From Pseudomonas brassicacearum (lineage in GTDB: Bacteria > Pseudomonadota > Gammaproteobacteria > Pseudomonadales > Pseudomonadaceae), in contig NZ_CP045701.2 in NCBI RefSeq assembly GCF_009601685.2, forward strand, positions 558,001-622,000: a stretch of DNA of 64,000 bases. The letters are read 5' to 3'. Positions 1 through 8,325 of this stretch are shown here, in pieces; position 1 is the stretch's first letter; each line of letters begins with the position of its first letter. A program made the translations under genes and the position numbers. The notes beneath the pieces are model-generated. The model did not search any database, was not told the DNA's origin, and was given only the letters and a program-made list of their open reading frames with translations.

Positions 1-948
1 CATGGGCTTGGTGGACGAGCAGGGCACGCCCGCCGGAAACAGCCCGGCCACTGCCTGGCTTTCCATGGCGTCATTGTGTTGCGTGGCGGTGCCGTGCAGG
101 TTCAGGTAGTCGATCTGGCTGGCCTCGAGGCCGGCGCAGCGCAGGGCTTTTTCCATGGCCTGGCGGGCGCCGCGACCGCTGGGTTCAGGTGCGGAAATAT
201 GGTGGGCATCGGAACTGGCGCCGTCGCCGAGCAAGGCAATCGGTGTGCCTTCGCCTGGCGTCTTGCTCATGAGAAACAGCACCGCTGCTTCGCCAATGTT
301 GATGCCGCTGCGGTTCACCGAAAACGGATTGCAGCGTTCGTTCGACACCGCTTCCAGTGCGGAAAAACCGTTGAGGGTCAGTTTGCACAGGCTGTCCACG
401 CCACCGCACAGCACGGCATCGCACAGGCCCAGGTCCAGCAGGCGCCGGGCGCTCATCAAGGCGCGGGCGCTGGAGGTGCAGGCCGTGGAAATCACGTACG
501 ACGGGCCGCTCAGGCCGAGCCATTCGGAAAGAAAATTGGCCGGCGCACTGAGTTCCTGTTGCTGGTAGTCGTAGCCATCGGGGAAGCGCTGCTCGCGCAG
601 GTAATGGGCAATGCCCTGGCTGGCTTCATCGATCCCCGAAGTGCTGGTGCCCAACACGATGCCGATGCGGGCGCGACCGTAGGCCTCGATGGCCTGGTCG
701 ATCTCGGCGCGAATCTGCAACCCGGCTTCCAGCAGCAGTTGATTGTTACGGCTGCGGTGCGCCAACAGGGTTGGGGGAATGGGGGCGAGTTCACCCGGCA
801 CTGCGGCAACCGGCAATGCACGTTCGGCCACCCAGCCGTCCTTGATACGCACGCCCGAGCAGTCGCCGGCAAACAGGTTGCGTGCCACCTCATGTTTGTT
901 GCGGCCGAGGGCGCAAATCACCCCGAGGGCATTCAAATAGGCGGTCAT
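1..948 (-). CDS. Beta-ketoacyl-ACP synthase of the aryl polyene cluster (3' end cut by window)
   Basis: Condensing enzyme that would extend the polyene chain on an ACP in the cytoplasm. The frame is open from the ATG at 948 to the window edge, giving 316 residues of an expected ~390-400. Visible features are the thiolase-fold nucleophile Cys157 in STACTSSA and a first active-site His, His285, in LHGTATQHND. The fragment ends at STKPM, just before the expected second His region. The ATG overlaps the stop of the preceding DUF3261 lipoprotein gene by ATGA, so it is translationally coupled. By order and family it corresponds to the APE ketosynthase often called ApeO; I infer that dehydratase, ketoreductase and a further ketosynthase follow outside the window. 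Family certain; exact Ape letter from memory. Confidence 0.9.
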   Translation of the reverse strand, partial: MTAYLNALGVICALGRNKHEVARNLFAGDCSGVRIKDGWVAERALPVAAVPGELAPIPPTLLAHRSRNNQLLLEAGLQIRAEIDQAIEAYGRARIGIVLGTSTSGIDEASQGIAHYLREQRFPDGYDYQQQELSAPANFLSEWLGLSGPSYVISTACTSSARALMSARRLLDLGLCDAVLCGGVDSLCKLTLNGFSALEAVSNERCNPFSVNRSGINIGEAAVLFLMSKTPGEGTPIALLGDGASSDAHHISAPEPSGRGARQAMEKALRCAGLEASQIDYLNLHGTATQHNDAMESQAVAGLFPAGVPCSSTKPM

Positions 949-1427
949 GGGGCGTTCTCGGTCAACGGTGTGATGCGGTAGCGTGGGCCTTGGAGCAGGC
1001 TCATTTCAAAATCCAGCGGCTGCGTGTAGCGCACCTGCCAGCGACTATCGAGCGTCCGTTGCGACGCCTGTTGCCGGGCGGCCGGGTAGTTGTCGGACAG
1101 TTCGGTTTCAGGAGTCAGGGCGAACAACAGCGCCGCGAACAACTCCCGGGCCTCGGCATTGGGCGGCAGCAGACCGTCAGCCTGCCACCGGCCAGCGACC
1201 AGGCGCTGGCGGGCCACGGGAATGCCCAGCGGGTCCATCATCGACCAGCGAAGGCCTGCGTCTTCGCGCTGGATCACCAGCAGCCAGTCCTGGCGTTGGC
1301 CGGCCATTGTCCGCTCGATGTGCAGTTGCATCGGCAAGGCCAGGGTTGGCGTGCGCTCGGGCAGCGGCGCATGGCTGGCGCAGGCGCTGAGCAGCAACAG
1401 GCAGCCGAGAAGCAGGGCACGAATCAT
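945..1427 (-). CDS. DUF3261-type outer-membrane lipoprotein of the APE cluster
   Basis: 160-residue lipoprotein with an N-terminal signal and lipobox (LLLLSAC, lipidated Cys about residue 15) followed by a soluble domain. The start is the ATG overlapping the methyltransferase stop by ATGA; a longer in-frame reading upstream is only antisense/alternate-frame extension through the methyltransferase gene. DUF3261 lipoproteins accompany APE clusters next to the LolA-like and MMPL genes, and I infer a role in placing the pigment in the outer membrane. No catalytic motif is visible. Function is inferred from context only. Confidence 0.8.
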   Translation of the reverse strand: MIRALLLGCLLLLSACASHAPLPERTPTLALPMQLHIERTMAGQRQDWLLVIQREDAGLRWSMMDPLGIPVARQRLVAGRWQADGLLPPNAEARELFAALLFALTPETELSDNYPAARQQASQRTLDSRWQVRYTQPLDFEMSLLQGPRYRITPLTENAP

Positions 1428-2152
1428 CCGGGGGCCCCTTCGATGGGCTTGCGAGCCACTACATTGACCAGGGTTTCCTCTCGCTCGCCGAACGGTTTGG
1501 CACGGCGCAGGCCAAAACGCTCCAACAAGCCGAAGTCCTTGGCGCGGCTCCACCACAGATACGGATAGGACACATTGCGGGCTTCGAATTGCAAGCCTTG
1601 GCTGCGGATCATCTCCAGGTACTGGGTGGCACTTTTCTGCACGTGCATGGGGTGACGGAACAGCCAGCGGATCACCCAGGTATCGATGTAGGCCTCGGTG
1701 GATTCGGCGAACATCAGGTAACCACCGGGCTTGAGCACGCGATAGAACTCGGCGAGGGCTTTTTCCTGCTCCACCAGGTGATGGAAGGTCTGGTGGCAGA
1801 ACAACAGGTCGACGCTGGCATCGGGCACCGCCAAGGTCGCGCAGTCGCTGCCGATCAGTTCCACGGCCATGTCCTGGCGCGTGGCTTCCTCCCGGCTCAG
1901 GTCGAGGCTGTGGGGATCGGCGTCGACCCCGATCAGGCGCTGCGGCGCGAACACCTGGCGCAGGTATTGAAACGACTTGCCCTGGCCGCAGCCGGCGTCC
2001 AGCAGCACCGGGTTGGTCGGCAGCGGGGTGCTGAACAGGCTGCACAGGTCGTTGATCGCAACGCGCAATACATGGTGCTGCCAGGTGTGGCTGCGCAGGA
2101 ACCAGAAACCGAAGCGGGTTTCTTCGACGTAGTTGTCGCTCAGGTAGCTCAT
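1424..2152 (-). CDS. SAM-dependent methyltransferase of the APE cluster
   Basis: 242-residue class I methyltransferase. Motif I is VLLDAGCGQGKS (about residues 49-60), followed by an acidic residue in GVDADPHS and a motif IV-like region DLLFCHQTFHHL. Aryl polyene head groups commonly carry ring methyl or O-methyl groups, so the likely substrate is the aromatic starter or the finished head group; that is inference. The start overlaps the end of the flavoprotein gene by 4 nt and its stop overlaps the DUF3261 gene by 4 nt, so it sits in the middle of a coupled operon. Confidence 0.85.
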   Translation of the reverse strand: MSYLSDNYVEETRFGFWFLRSHTWQHHVLRVAINDLCSLFSTPLPTNPVLLDAGCGQGKSFQYLRQVFAPQRLIGVDADPHSLDLSREEATRQDMAVELIGSDCATLAVPDASVDLLFCHQTFHHLVEQEKALAEFYRVLKPGGYLMFAESTEAYIDTWVIRWLFRHPMHVQKSATQYLEMIRSQGLQFEARNVSYPYLWWSRAKDFGLLERFGLRRAKPFGEREETLVNVVARKPIEGAPG

Positions 2153-3408
2153 GGTCGCTGACTCGGCGCCGGGCTCGCGCAGATTTCCGAAAGCATGCGC
2201 AGGCGCCGCTTGGGTTCGCTGACGAACGGGTTAAGCGAGTCCCAGGCGTAGCCGGCCAGGATCGAGCTGATCATGCGCCGGATGTCGGCCGAACCTTCGG
2301 TGTAGAAAATCACGTCCTGGAAGGTGCCGGCGTACCAGCCCTCGACGTAGCAGCGGAAGGTGTCGACGCCGCGCTTGAGCGGCTCGGCAAACTCGCGTTG
2401 CCAGTCCACGCTTTCGCCTTGCAACTGGCGATGGAGCACGGCGGCGGCCATGCTCGCCGAGCGCATGGCAATGGTCACGCCGGAGGAGAACACCGGGTCG
2501 AGGAATTCAGCGGCGTTGCCCAGCAGGGCGAAGCCTTGGCCGTGCAGGGTCTTGACGTTGGCCGAGTAGCCGCCGATGGTCCGCGCCGGGGTGTCCCACA
2601 CGGCGTTTTGCAGCACGCCGGCCAGGCTTGGGGTTTCATCGATGAAACCGCGCAGGCAGGCATCGAGGTCGTCGGTGCGGCCGGCGAAATGTTCCGCCGC
2701 CGCGACCACGCCCACCGAGCAGCGCCCGCCGCTGAACGGAATGGTCCAGAACCACACGTCGCGTTTGCTCGGGTGGGTGGTGATCAGGATTTTCTCCCGG
2801 TCGAACGCCGGTGCGTCGATGCGATCTTCGATGTGCGTGAATACCGCCTGGCGCACCGGGAAATTCGACGGGGCCTCAAGGTCCAGCAGGCGCGGCAGGA
2901 CCCGGCCATAGCCGCTGGCATCGAGCACGAAGTCGGCCTCGACCCGGTACTCGCTGCCATCTTCGCGCAGCACGCCCAGTTGTGGCTTGGCGAGGCTGAA
3001 ATCGGCGCTGGCAATCGCTTGGCCGTAGCGGATCTCCACGCCTTGCAGGGCGGCCTGGTCGGCCAGCAACTTGTCGAAGTCGGCGCGTTGTACCTGGAAG
3101 GTCGTAGGCTTGCCGTTGCTGAAGGTATCGCCAAAATCGAAGGCACTGTAGCGCTCGCCCCAGGCAAACGCGGCACCGTTCTTGCGCTGGAACCCGGCGG
3201 CATTCACCGCCTCGAGCATGCCGGCTTCTTCGACGAAATCCAGGCAATGGGACAGCAGGCTCTCACCGATGGAGAACCGGGGGAAATGCTGGCGCTCGAT
3301 GACCAGCACATCATGGCCCTTGCGCTTGAGCAGCGCGGCGGCGATGGCGCCGGAAGGGCCTGCGCCGATGATGACGACCTGGCGATATTCCGTTTCAGTA
3401 ACAGGCAT
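2149..3408 (-). CDS. FAD-dependent oxidoreductase, halogenase-like, of the APE cluster
   Basis: 419-residue flavoprotein of the tryptophan-halogenase/monooxygenase family. It has the dinucleotide-binding GAGPSG (residues 15-20), IGES (48-51), the segment QRKNGAAFAWG with a candidate catalytic Lys76, and WFWTIP at 219-224, which matches the WxWxIP signature of flavin-dependent halogenases. I chose the ATG at 3408 because GAGG lies 7 nt upstream; an alternative ATG at 3435 overlaps the MMPL stop by ATGA and would add nine residues. A role in oxidising or halogenating the aryl polyene is plausible, since xanthomonadins are brominated aryl polyenes, but other members of this superfamily are reductases or hydroxylases. 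Confidence 0.85.
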   Translation of the reverse strand: MPVTETEYRQVVIIGAGPSGAIAAALLKRKGHDVLVIERQHFPRFSIGESLLSHCLDFVEEAGMLEAVNAAGFQRKNGAAFAWGERYSAFDFGDTFSNGKPTTFQVQRADFDKLLADQAALQGVEIRYGQAIASADFSLAKPQLGVLREDGSEYRVEADFVLDASGYGRVLPRLLDLEAPSNFPVRQAVFTHIEDRIDAPAFDREKILITTHPSKRDVWFWTIPFSGGRCSVGVVAAAEHFAGRTDDLDACLRGFIDETPSLAGVLQNAVWDTPARTIGGYSANVKTLHGQGFALLGNAAEFLDPVFSSGVTIAMRSASMAAAVLHRQLQGESVDWQREFAEPLKRGVDTFRCYVEGWYAGTFQDVIFYTEGSADIRRMISSILAGYAWDSLNPFVSEPKRRLRMLSEICASPAPSQRP

Positions 3409-3431
3409 TGGAATTCCTCGAATATCCATAG

Positions 3432-5774
3432 TCATCGTAGGTCTTGTCCTTGAGCGGGTGTGGGGTGTTCCCGACGTCCGGCCCACGGCGCCAGCATGAA
3501 GCTGAAGGCCAGCCCCAGGCTTACCGCCAGGCCGAAATTACTCACCGCCGGTGTGCTGGACAACGCCAGCAGGCCGAACGACAGCCAGGTGGTGATTGCC
3601 GCCAGCAATGTGCCCAGCAGGCTCACCGCCGCGCCGCCGATCTGCTCGCGCATCAGGATCGCGTAGTCGACGCCGATGGCTGTCACCAGCAACAGGCCGA
3701 ACAGGCTGAACAAGGTCAGTGGCTGCCCCAGCCAGCCGAGGCTCGCCAGGCTGCACAGCGCGGCCAGCAGCGGCAATGCCACGATGCGCAAGGCGCCGCC
3801 GACGCCAAACGGCCAGATCAGTACCAGCACAATCAGTACGCAGGAAGCCAGTTTCAACTCGGCGGCGCTGACCTGCGTGGCGGCGAAGACCCGGTTGAGG
3901 TCGCCCAGGCGATCCACCAGTTGGACACCCGGCAAATCTGCCGCCTGTACCCGCAGCAGCGCCGCATCGTTCAAACCTTGCAGGCTGACCACCGCCGCGA
4001 CGCCTGGCGCTGTTGATCCGAGCCAGAGTGTGCGATATGGCTCGGCCAAGGGACCTGCCAGGGCGGCGTCAATGTCGGTCACCGGCAGGGCCTGTAATTG
4101 CGCCAGCTCCGCTTGCAACGCAGCGACCGGGACGCCCAGGTCCAGCAGCGGTTGCCAGAAGGCTGGCAAGCGGGCCAGGGCCTCACGCACTTTCTGCTGT
4201 TCGGCGGGCGGGCTGACCAGTTGGTTCAGCGACAGGTAGCCCTGGAGTTTTTCCAGGCCGATCAACTGATCCAGCCGCTCGTTGAGGGCGGTCTGGCGCT
4301 CCAGCAGTTGGGATTGGTCGTCGGCGCGGATCAGGAAGAACTGACTGGTGGGCTGGAAACCGGTGATGCGCGCGACGTCGCGGGCTTCGTCGGTGAGGTG
4401 CTGGGGCGTGCCGATCCACTGGCGGATGTCGTTTTTGGTGGTCAGGTGCCAGAGGCCGCCTGCGCAGAACGTCAGCAGCAACATCAGCAGGACCGGCGTG
4501 CGTACCCGTTTCAGCAGGGCTTCGCGAGCCTTGAGCAGGTATTGGCAGACCTGGAGCGGCCATTGGGCCGGACGCAGCTCTGCGCCCTTGAGCAGCGCCG
4601 GCAGCAGGCAGACCGCGGTCAGGTAGGCGCCGAGCAGACCGGCGGCGGAAAATATCGCGATCTGGGTCAGGGCCGGGAAGGGCGTCCAGGCCAGGGCCAG
4701 GTAACCGATGCAGGTGGTCACCAGGCTCAGGCTCAGCCCCGGCAGGGTCAGGCGCAAGGCCGGCCAGCTACGCCACGGCTTGAGGCTCCAGCTCTTGGAC
4801 AGGTAATGCAGCGGGTAGTCCACCGCGACGCCGATCAGGCTGGAGCCCAGTACCAGCGTCATCACATGCATGCGCCCGAACATGGCCACGCAGGCCACCG
4901 CGCCAAACAGCACGCCCACCAGCACCGGCACGAACGCCAGCCACACGCGCAGGCGTCGGAAGGCCAGCAACAGCAGCAGCAAGATGCCGACGGTCGCGCC
5001 ACCGCCGACCCAGGTGATTTCCCGCGAGGCCTGTTGCTGGCCGCTGGCGGCGTACAGCAGGCCGCTGGCCGCCAGCAGTTGCCCTTGGGCCTGGCCCGCC
5101 TGGTCGCGGCTGCGTTGCAGCAGTTGGGCCACTTGCAATGGCAGGTTCATGTCGAAGGCGTTGCCCTGGGCGCGGGCCCGCAGCATCACCCAGCTTTTAC
5201 CGTCGGCATCGGCGACCAACGCACCGCTGCCGATGTCGAATTTTATCGCGCCGCGTTGCGGCTGGCTGTTCTGGATGCGCCCGGTCAGGCCGAGCCAGTC
5301 GTCCTGGCTCGGCACCAGGCTGAAACCGCTGAACGGATCGAACAGTGCCTGCACGCGCTGTTGGATGAATGCCTCGGGCTGCTCGATCAGTTGCTGTCGG
5401 TCCGCCGCCGAGAGCATCGCCAATCGCCCGTTGAGCAATTGCCTGCGCAGCGCTGGCAAGTCGGTCTGCAACGTCCACTGGACCTTGTCGAACAGGCCGC
5501 TGGCCTGCCACTGCTCGCCCAGGGTTTGCGCCAGGGCGATGGCTTGCTGGCGATCAGCGTGGCCGACCAGCACCAGCACCTCGCGATTGAGCGGCTCCTG
5601 CATGCGTTGTTCGGCGACCAGCTCCAGGGCATCGGGGGATGTGCCCGGCACCAGCTCCATGAGGTTGACCGACAGCGGCGCGCCGTTGCGCCATTGCCAA
5701 CCGGCGAGCGCGAGCACCGCCAGCAGCAGGATCAGGAACAGCCGGGGCAGCATCCGCTCACTCGGCAAAATCAT
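3432..5774 (-). CDS. MMPL/RND-family exporter of the APE cluster
   Basis: 780-residue integral membrane protein with an N-terminal transmembrane anchor, a large periplasmic domain, a transmembrane bundle near residues 255-400, a second periplasmic domain and a second bundle near 640-770. This duplicated layout is typical of MMPL (RND superfamily) lipid exporters. In APE clusters this gene (apeM-like) is thought to move the lipid-linked polyene across the inner membrane. The ATG at 5774 has GGAG at good spacing and overlaps the LolA-like gene by 17 nt. An internal Met at residue 8 is a weaker alternative start. Confidence 0.88.
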   Translation of the reverse strand: MILPSERMLPRLFLILLLAVLALAGWQWRNGAPLSVNLMELVPGTSPDALELVAEQRMQEPLNREVLVLVGHADRQQAIALAQTLGEQWQASGLFDKVQWTLQTDLPALRRQLLNGRLAMLSAADRQQLIEQPEAFIQQRVQALFDPFSGFSLVPSQDDWLGLTGRIQNSQPQRGAIKFDIGSGALVADADGKSWVMLRARAQGNAFDMNLPLQVAQLLQRSRDQAGQAQGQLLAASGLLYAASGQQQASREITWVGGGATVGILLLLLLAFRRLRVWLAFVPVLVGVLFGAVACVAMFGRMHVMTLVLGSSLIGVAVDYPLHYLSKSWSLKPWRSWPALRLTLPGLSLSLVTTCIGYLALAWTPFPALTQIAIFSAAGLLGAYLTAVCLLPALLKGAELRPAQWPLQVCQYLLKAREALLKRVRTPVLLMLLLTFCAGGLWHLTTKNDIRQWIGTPQHLTDEARDVARITGFQPTSQFFLIRADDQSQLLERQTALNERLDQLIGLEKLQGYLSLNQLVSPPAEQQKVREALARLPAFWQPLLDLGVPVAALQAELAQLQALPVTDIDAALAGPLAEPYRTLWLGSTAPGVAAVVSLQGLNDAALLRVQAADLPGVQLVDRLGDLNRVFAATQVSAAELKLASCVLIVLVLIWPFGVGGALRIVALPLLAALCSLASLGWLGQPLTLFSLFGLLLVTAIGVDYAILMREQIGGAAVSLLGTLLAAITTWLSFGLLALSSTPAVSNFGLAVSLGLAFSFMLAPWAGRREHPTPAQGQDLR

Positions 5775-6366
5775 GTTGCTCCGCTTCGCTCAAAGGTTGC
5801 GCGCCGGTAGCGTCCTGCATGCGCAGCACGGTGCTGTCGCCCTGGGTTTCCAGCAGTTCGATGCGCTGCACCAGTTCGCCGCCGTCGATGTTGATTTGAT
5901 TGAAAACCTGTTTGAGCAGCACCGAGCGCGGGGTCAGGGTGAGCTTCCATCGTTGCGGCTCGCCCGACAGGCTCAGTTCGAAATCCCGCTGCAGGCCTGT
6001 GCTGTCACCCTGCAACACTGCCAGGAACAATCGGTTCTGCTCGGCGCCGGCGCTCTTGTTCGGCAGCATCTGCCAGGTGCTACCGTCTCGTCGGGCGATG
6101 CCTTGAGGGGTGATGCGGTAATCCTGTTGCAGCGGGGTTTGCAGCAGCCACAGCAGGCCGTGGTTTTTCGCCAGCACGAAGCGCCCCTTGCTGGTGAGGG
6201 GCTGGGGCAGGGCGCGCAGGTGTTTTTCCTGGATGAACTGCCCGTGGATCACCTCCGGGCGGGCCAGTTGGTCGCTCAGCTGTTGCAAGTCGAACGCCTG
6301 GGCCAGGGGCGCCAGGCAGCTTAGCAACAGGCAGCACAGCAACAGCCGGGCAGACAGGCGCTTCAT
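5758..6366 (-). CDS. LolA-like outer-membrane lipoprotein carrier of the APE cluster
   Basis: 202-residue periplasmic protein with a clear signal peptide (hydrophobic run ending at AQA, about residue 24) and a LolA-like fold start (GQFIQEKHLRALPQPLTSKG). LolA homologues shield lipids between the inner and outer membranes. Lying between the thioesterase and MMPL exporter, it probably escorts the lipidated polyene; this is inference from APE precedent (apeL-like). Its ATG overlaps the thioesterase stop by 4 nt. Confidence 0.85.
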   Translation of the reverse strand: MKRLSARLLLCCLLLSCLAPLAQAFDLQQLSDQLARPEVIHGQFIQEKHLRALPQPLTSKGRFVLAKNHGLLWLLQTPLQQDYRITPQGIARRDGSTWQMLPNKSAGAEQNRLFLAVLQGDSTGLQRDFELSLSGEPQRWKLTLTPRSVLLKQVFNQINIDGGELVQRIELLETQGDSTVLRMQDATGAQPLSEAEQHDFAE

Positions 6367-6788
6367 GGCAGTTTCCTTTCCACGGCTTCGACAAACACCC
6401 GGGGCGAGGCCAGCAGCATTTCGCGACTGGCGAGGTCCACGGCCACTTGCACGGAACTGGCACGGGTCAAGCGGTCACCGGTAGCCGCGTCGCTGATCAG
6501 GTAGTTGATCTTCAGCCGGTTTTCCCACTCCACCAGGCTGGCGCGTACGGTCAGGGCCTGGCCGAACACGGCGCTGCGCACGTAGCGCAGTTGCAGGTCG
6601 ATGATCGGCCATGCGTGGCCGGATTCGAGCATGTCGTTGTAGTTGTGGCCAATCAGGTCGAGCAAGGCGCAGCGGGCCACTTCCAGGTATTTGACGTAGT
6701 GGCCGTGCCAGACCACGTTCATCGAATCGACATCGAAAAACGGCACCACGATCTGCGTGTCGACGTGCAAGACACCTTGGTTACGCAT
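6363..6788 (-). CDS. Hot-dog acyl-CoA/ACP thioesterase of the APE cluster
   Basis: 141-residue single hot-dog domain of the 4-hydroxybenzoyl-CoA thioesterase/YbgC type. It contains the signature FFDVDSMNVVWHGHYVKYLE, with the catalytic Asp in DVDSMNVV near residue 20. In APE pathways this enzyme (apeK-like) releases stalled or finished chains. The start overlaps the ammonia-lyase 3' end by 8 nt. Full length for the family. Confidence 0.88.
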   Translation of the reverse strand: MRNQGVLHVDTQIVVPFFDVDSMNVVWHGHYVKYLEVARCALLDLIGHNYNDMLESGHAWPIIDLQLRYVRSAVFGQALTVRASLVEWENRLKINYLISDAATGDRLTRASSVQVAVDLASREMLLASPRVFVEAVERKLP

Positions 6789-8325
6789 GCAGCCTCCAGT
6801 GTTGCTCGGCGATGCGTTGCAGGCACAGGCGCAGTTCGCCTTCCAGGGCGCGGTCTTCGATCACAGGGGGGAAATCCTCGGTCAGTTGCTGGTGCATGGC
6901 GGCCAGGGCCGGCGGCAGTGGGCGCGCGTCTTCGGCACGGCTGCGCAGCCACACGCCCTGGTTGGCGGCCAGCAAGGTGGCGGCGGCAACTTGTTCGGTC
7001 AGCTCCAGCACGCGGATCGCGTCCCGGGCGGCGATGGTGCCCATGCTCACCTTGTCCTGGTTGTGGCACTCGGTGGAACGCGAGAACACGCTGGCCGGCA
7101 TGGTGTTCTTCAGGGCTTCGGCGGTCCAGGCACTGGTGCCGATCTGCACGGCCTTGAAGCCATGGTTGAGCATCGCCCGCTCGGCGCTGGCGCCGGACAG
7201 GTTGCTTGGCAGGCCATGGTTGTAGCGCTCGTCCACCAGCAGTGCGAGCTGGCGATCCAGCAAGTCGGCGACGTTGGCCACCAGGTTTTTCAGGCTGTCC
7301 ATGGCGAAGGCGATGTGCCCGCCGTAGAAATGCCCGCCGTGGAGCACGCGCTCGGCTTCGGCGTCGATGATCGGGTTGTCGTTGGCGCTGTTGAGTTCGG
7401 TTTCGATGAACGCGCGCAGCCAGCCCAGGCTGTCGGCCAATACCCCAAGTACATGGGGCGCGCAGCGCAGGGAATAGCGGTCTTGCAGGCGATGCAGCGG
7501 CGCGGTTGGGGCGTCGATCGCCAGGTCCTTGCGCAGCCACGCGGCGACTTGCATCTGCCCCGGGTGTGGCTTGGCGGCGAACAGGCGTTCGTCGAAGTGT
7601 TCCGGGTTGCCTTGCAGGGCGACGACGTTCAGCGCGGTGATGCGGGTTGCCAGTTGCAGCAGGTAGTCGGCGCGGGCGAAGGCCAGGCAGGCCAGGCCGG
7701 TCATCACGGCGGTGCCGTTCATCAGCGCCAGGGCCTCCTTGGGTCGCAGCACCAGCGGAGTCCAGCCCAGTTCGCGATGCACATCAGCGGCCAACCGCCG
7801 TTCGCCACGGAACATCACTTCCCGTTCGCCGGACAGCGTGGCGGCGACGTAGGACAGCGGTGTCAGGTCGCCGCTGGCGCCCACCGAACCTTCCTCTGGG
7901 ATCAGCGGCAGGATGTCGTGTTCGAGAAAGGCCTGGAGGCGTTCCAGCAGTTCCACCCGCACCCCCGACACGCCGTGGCACAGCGACTGCAAACGCGCCG
8001 CCAGCACCGCACGGGTGGCCTGGGCGTCGAGCAGCTTGCCCAGGCCGCAGCCGTGGAACGTGTACAGGTGACGCGGCAGGGCCTCGACGTGGTGCAACGG
8101 CACGGCCACCACGCAGGAGTCGCCGTAACCGGTGGTCACGCCGTAGATCACGCCTTCCTTGTCCAGCAGGGAATCGAGGAATTGCGCACCCTTGGCAATG
8201 CGTTGGCGGAACGCCGGGTCATGCTGCAACCGGGTCGGTGCCTGGTGGTTGGCCAGGGCCAGCACATCTTCGATGCGCAAGGGGCGTTCGCCGAAGGTTA
8301 CCGGCTCAGGAGTGGGCATCGTCAT
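6781..8325 (-). CDS. MIO-type aromatic amino acid ammonia-lyase (HAL/TAL family)
   Basis: 514-residue HAL/PAL/TAL-family enzyme. The self-forming MIO cofactor triad is Ala150-Ser151-Gly152 in GASGDLTPLS, and the catalytic Tyr61 lies in YGVTTGYG. At the specificity position it has Phe90-His91, where histidine lyases typically show Ser-His and tyrosine lyases His-Leu, so it is probably not an ordinary histidine ammonia-lyase. Within an APE operon it most likely makes an aryl acrylate from Tyr or Phe as starter for the AMP-ligase. The Met at 8325 has GGAAG upstream and overlaps the acyltransferase gene by 20 nt. Confidence 0.88.
   Translation of the reverse strand: MTMPTPEPVTFGERPLRIEDVLALANHQAPTRLQHDPAFRQRIAKGAQFLDSLLDKEGVIYGVTTGYGDSCVVAVPLHHVEALPRHLYTFHGCGLGKLLDAQATRAVLAARLQSLCHGVSGVRVELLERLQAFLEHDILPLIPEEGSVGASGDLTPLSYVAATLSGEREVMFRGERRLAADVHRELGWTPLVLRPKEALALMNGTAVMTGLACLAFARADYLLQLATRITALNVVALQGNPEHFDERLFAAKPHPGQMQVAAWLRKDLAIDAPTAPLHRLQDRYSLRCAPHVLGVLADSLGWLRAFIETELNSANDNPIIDAEAERVLHGGHFYGGHIAFAMDSLKNLVANVADLLDRQLALLVDERYNHGLPSNLSGASAERAMLNHGFKAVQIGTSAWTAEALKNTMPASVFSRSTECHNQDKVSMGTIAARDAIRVLELTEQVAAATLLAANQGVWLRSRAEDARPLPPALAAMHQQLTEDFPPVIEDRALEGELRLCLQRIAEQHWRLHA

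Noticed and set aside
4098..5810. 570-codon plus-strand frame across the MMPL gene
   Set aside because: Gln/Ala/His-rich antisense translation of the exporter, which has clear membrane topology on the minus strand.
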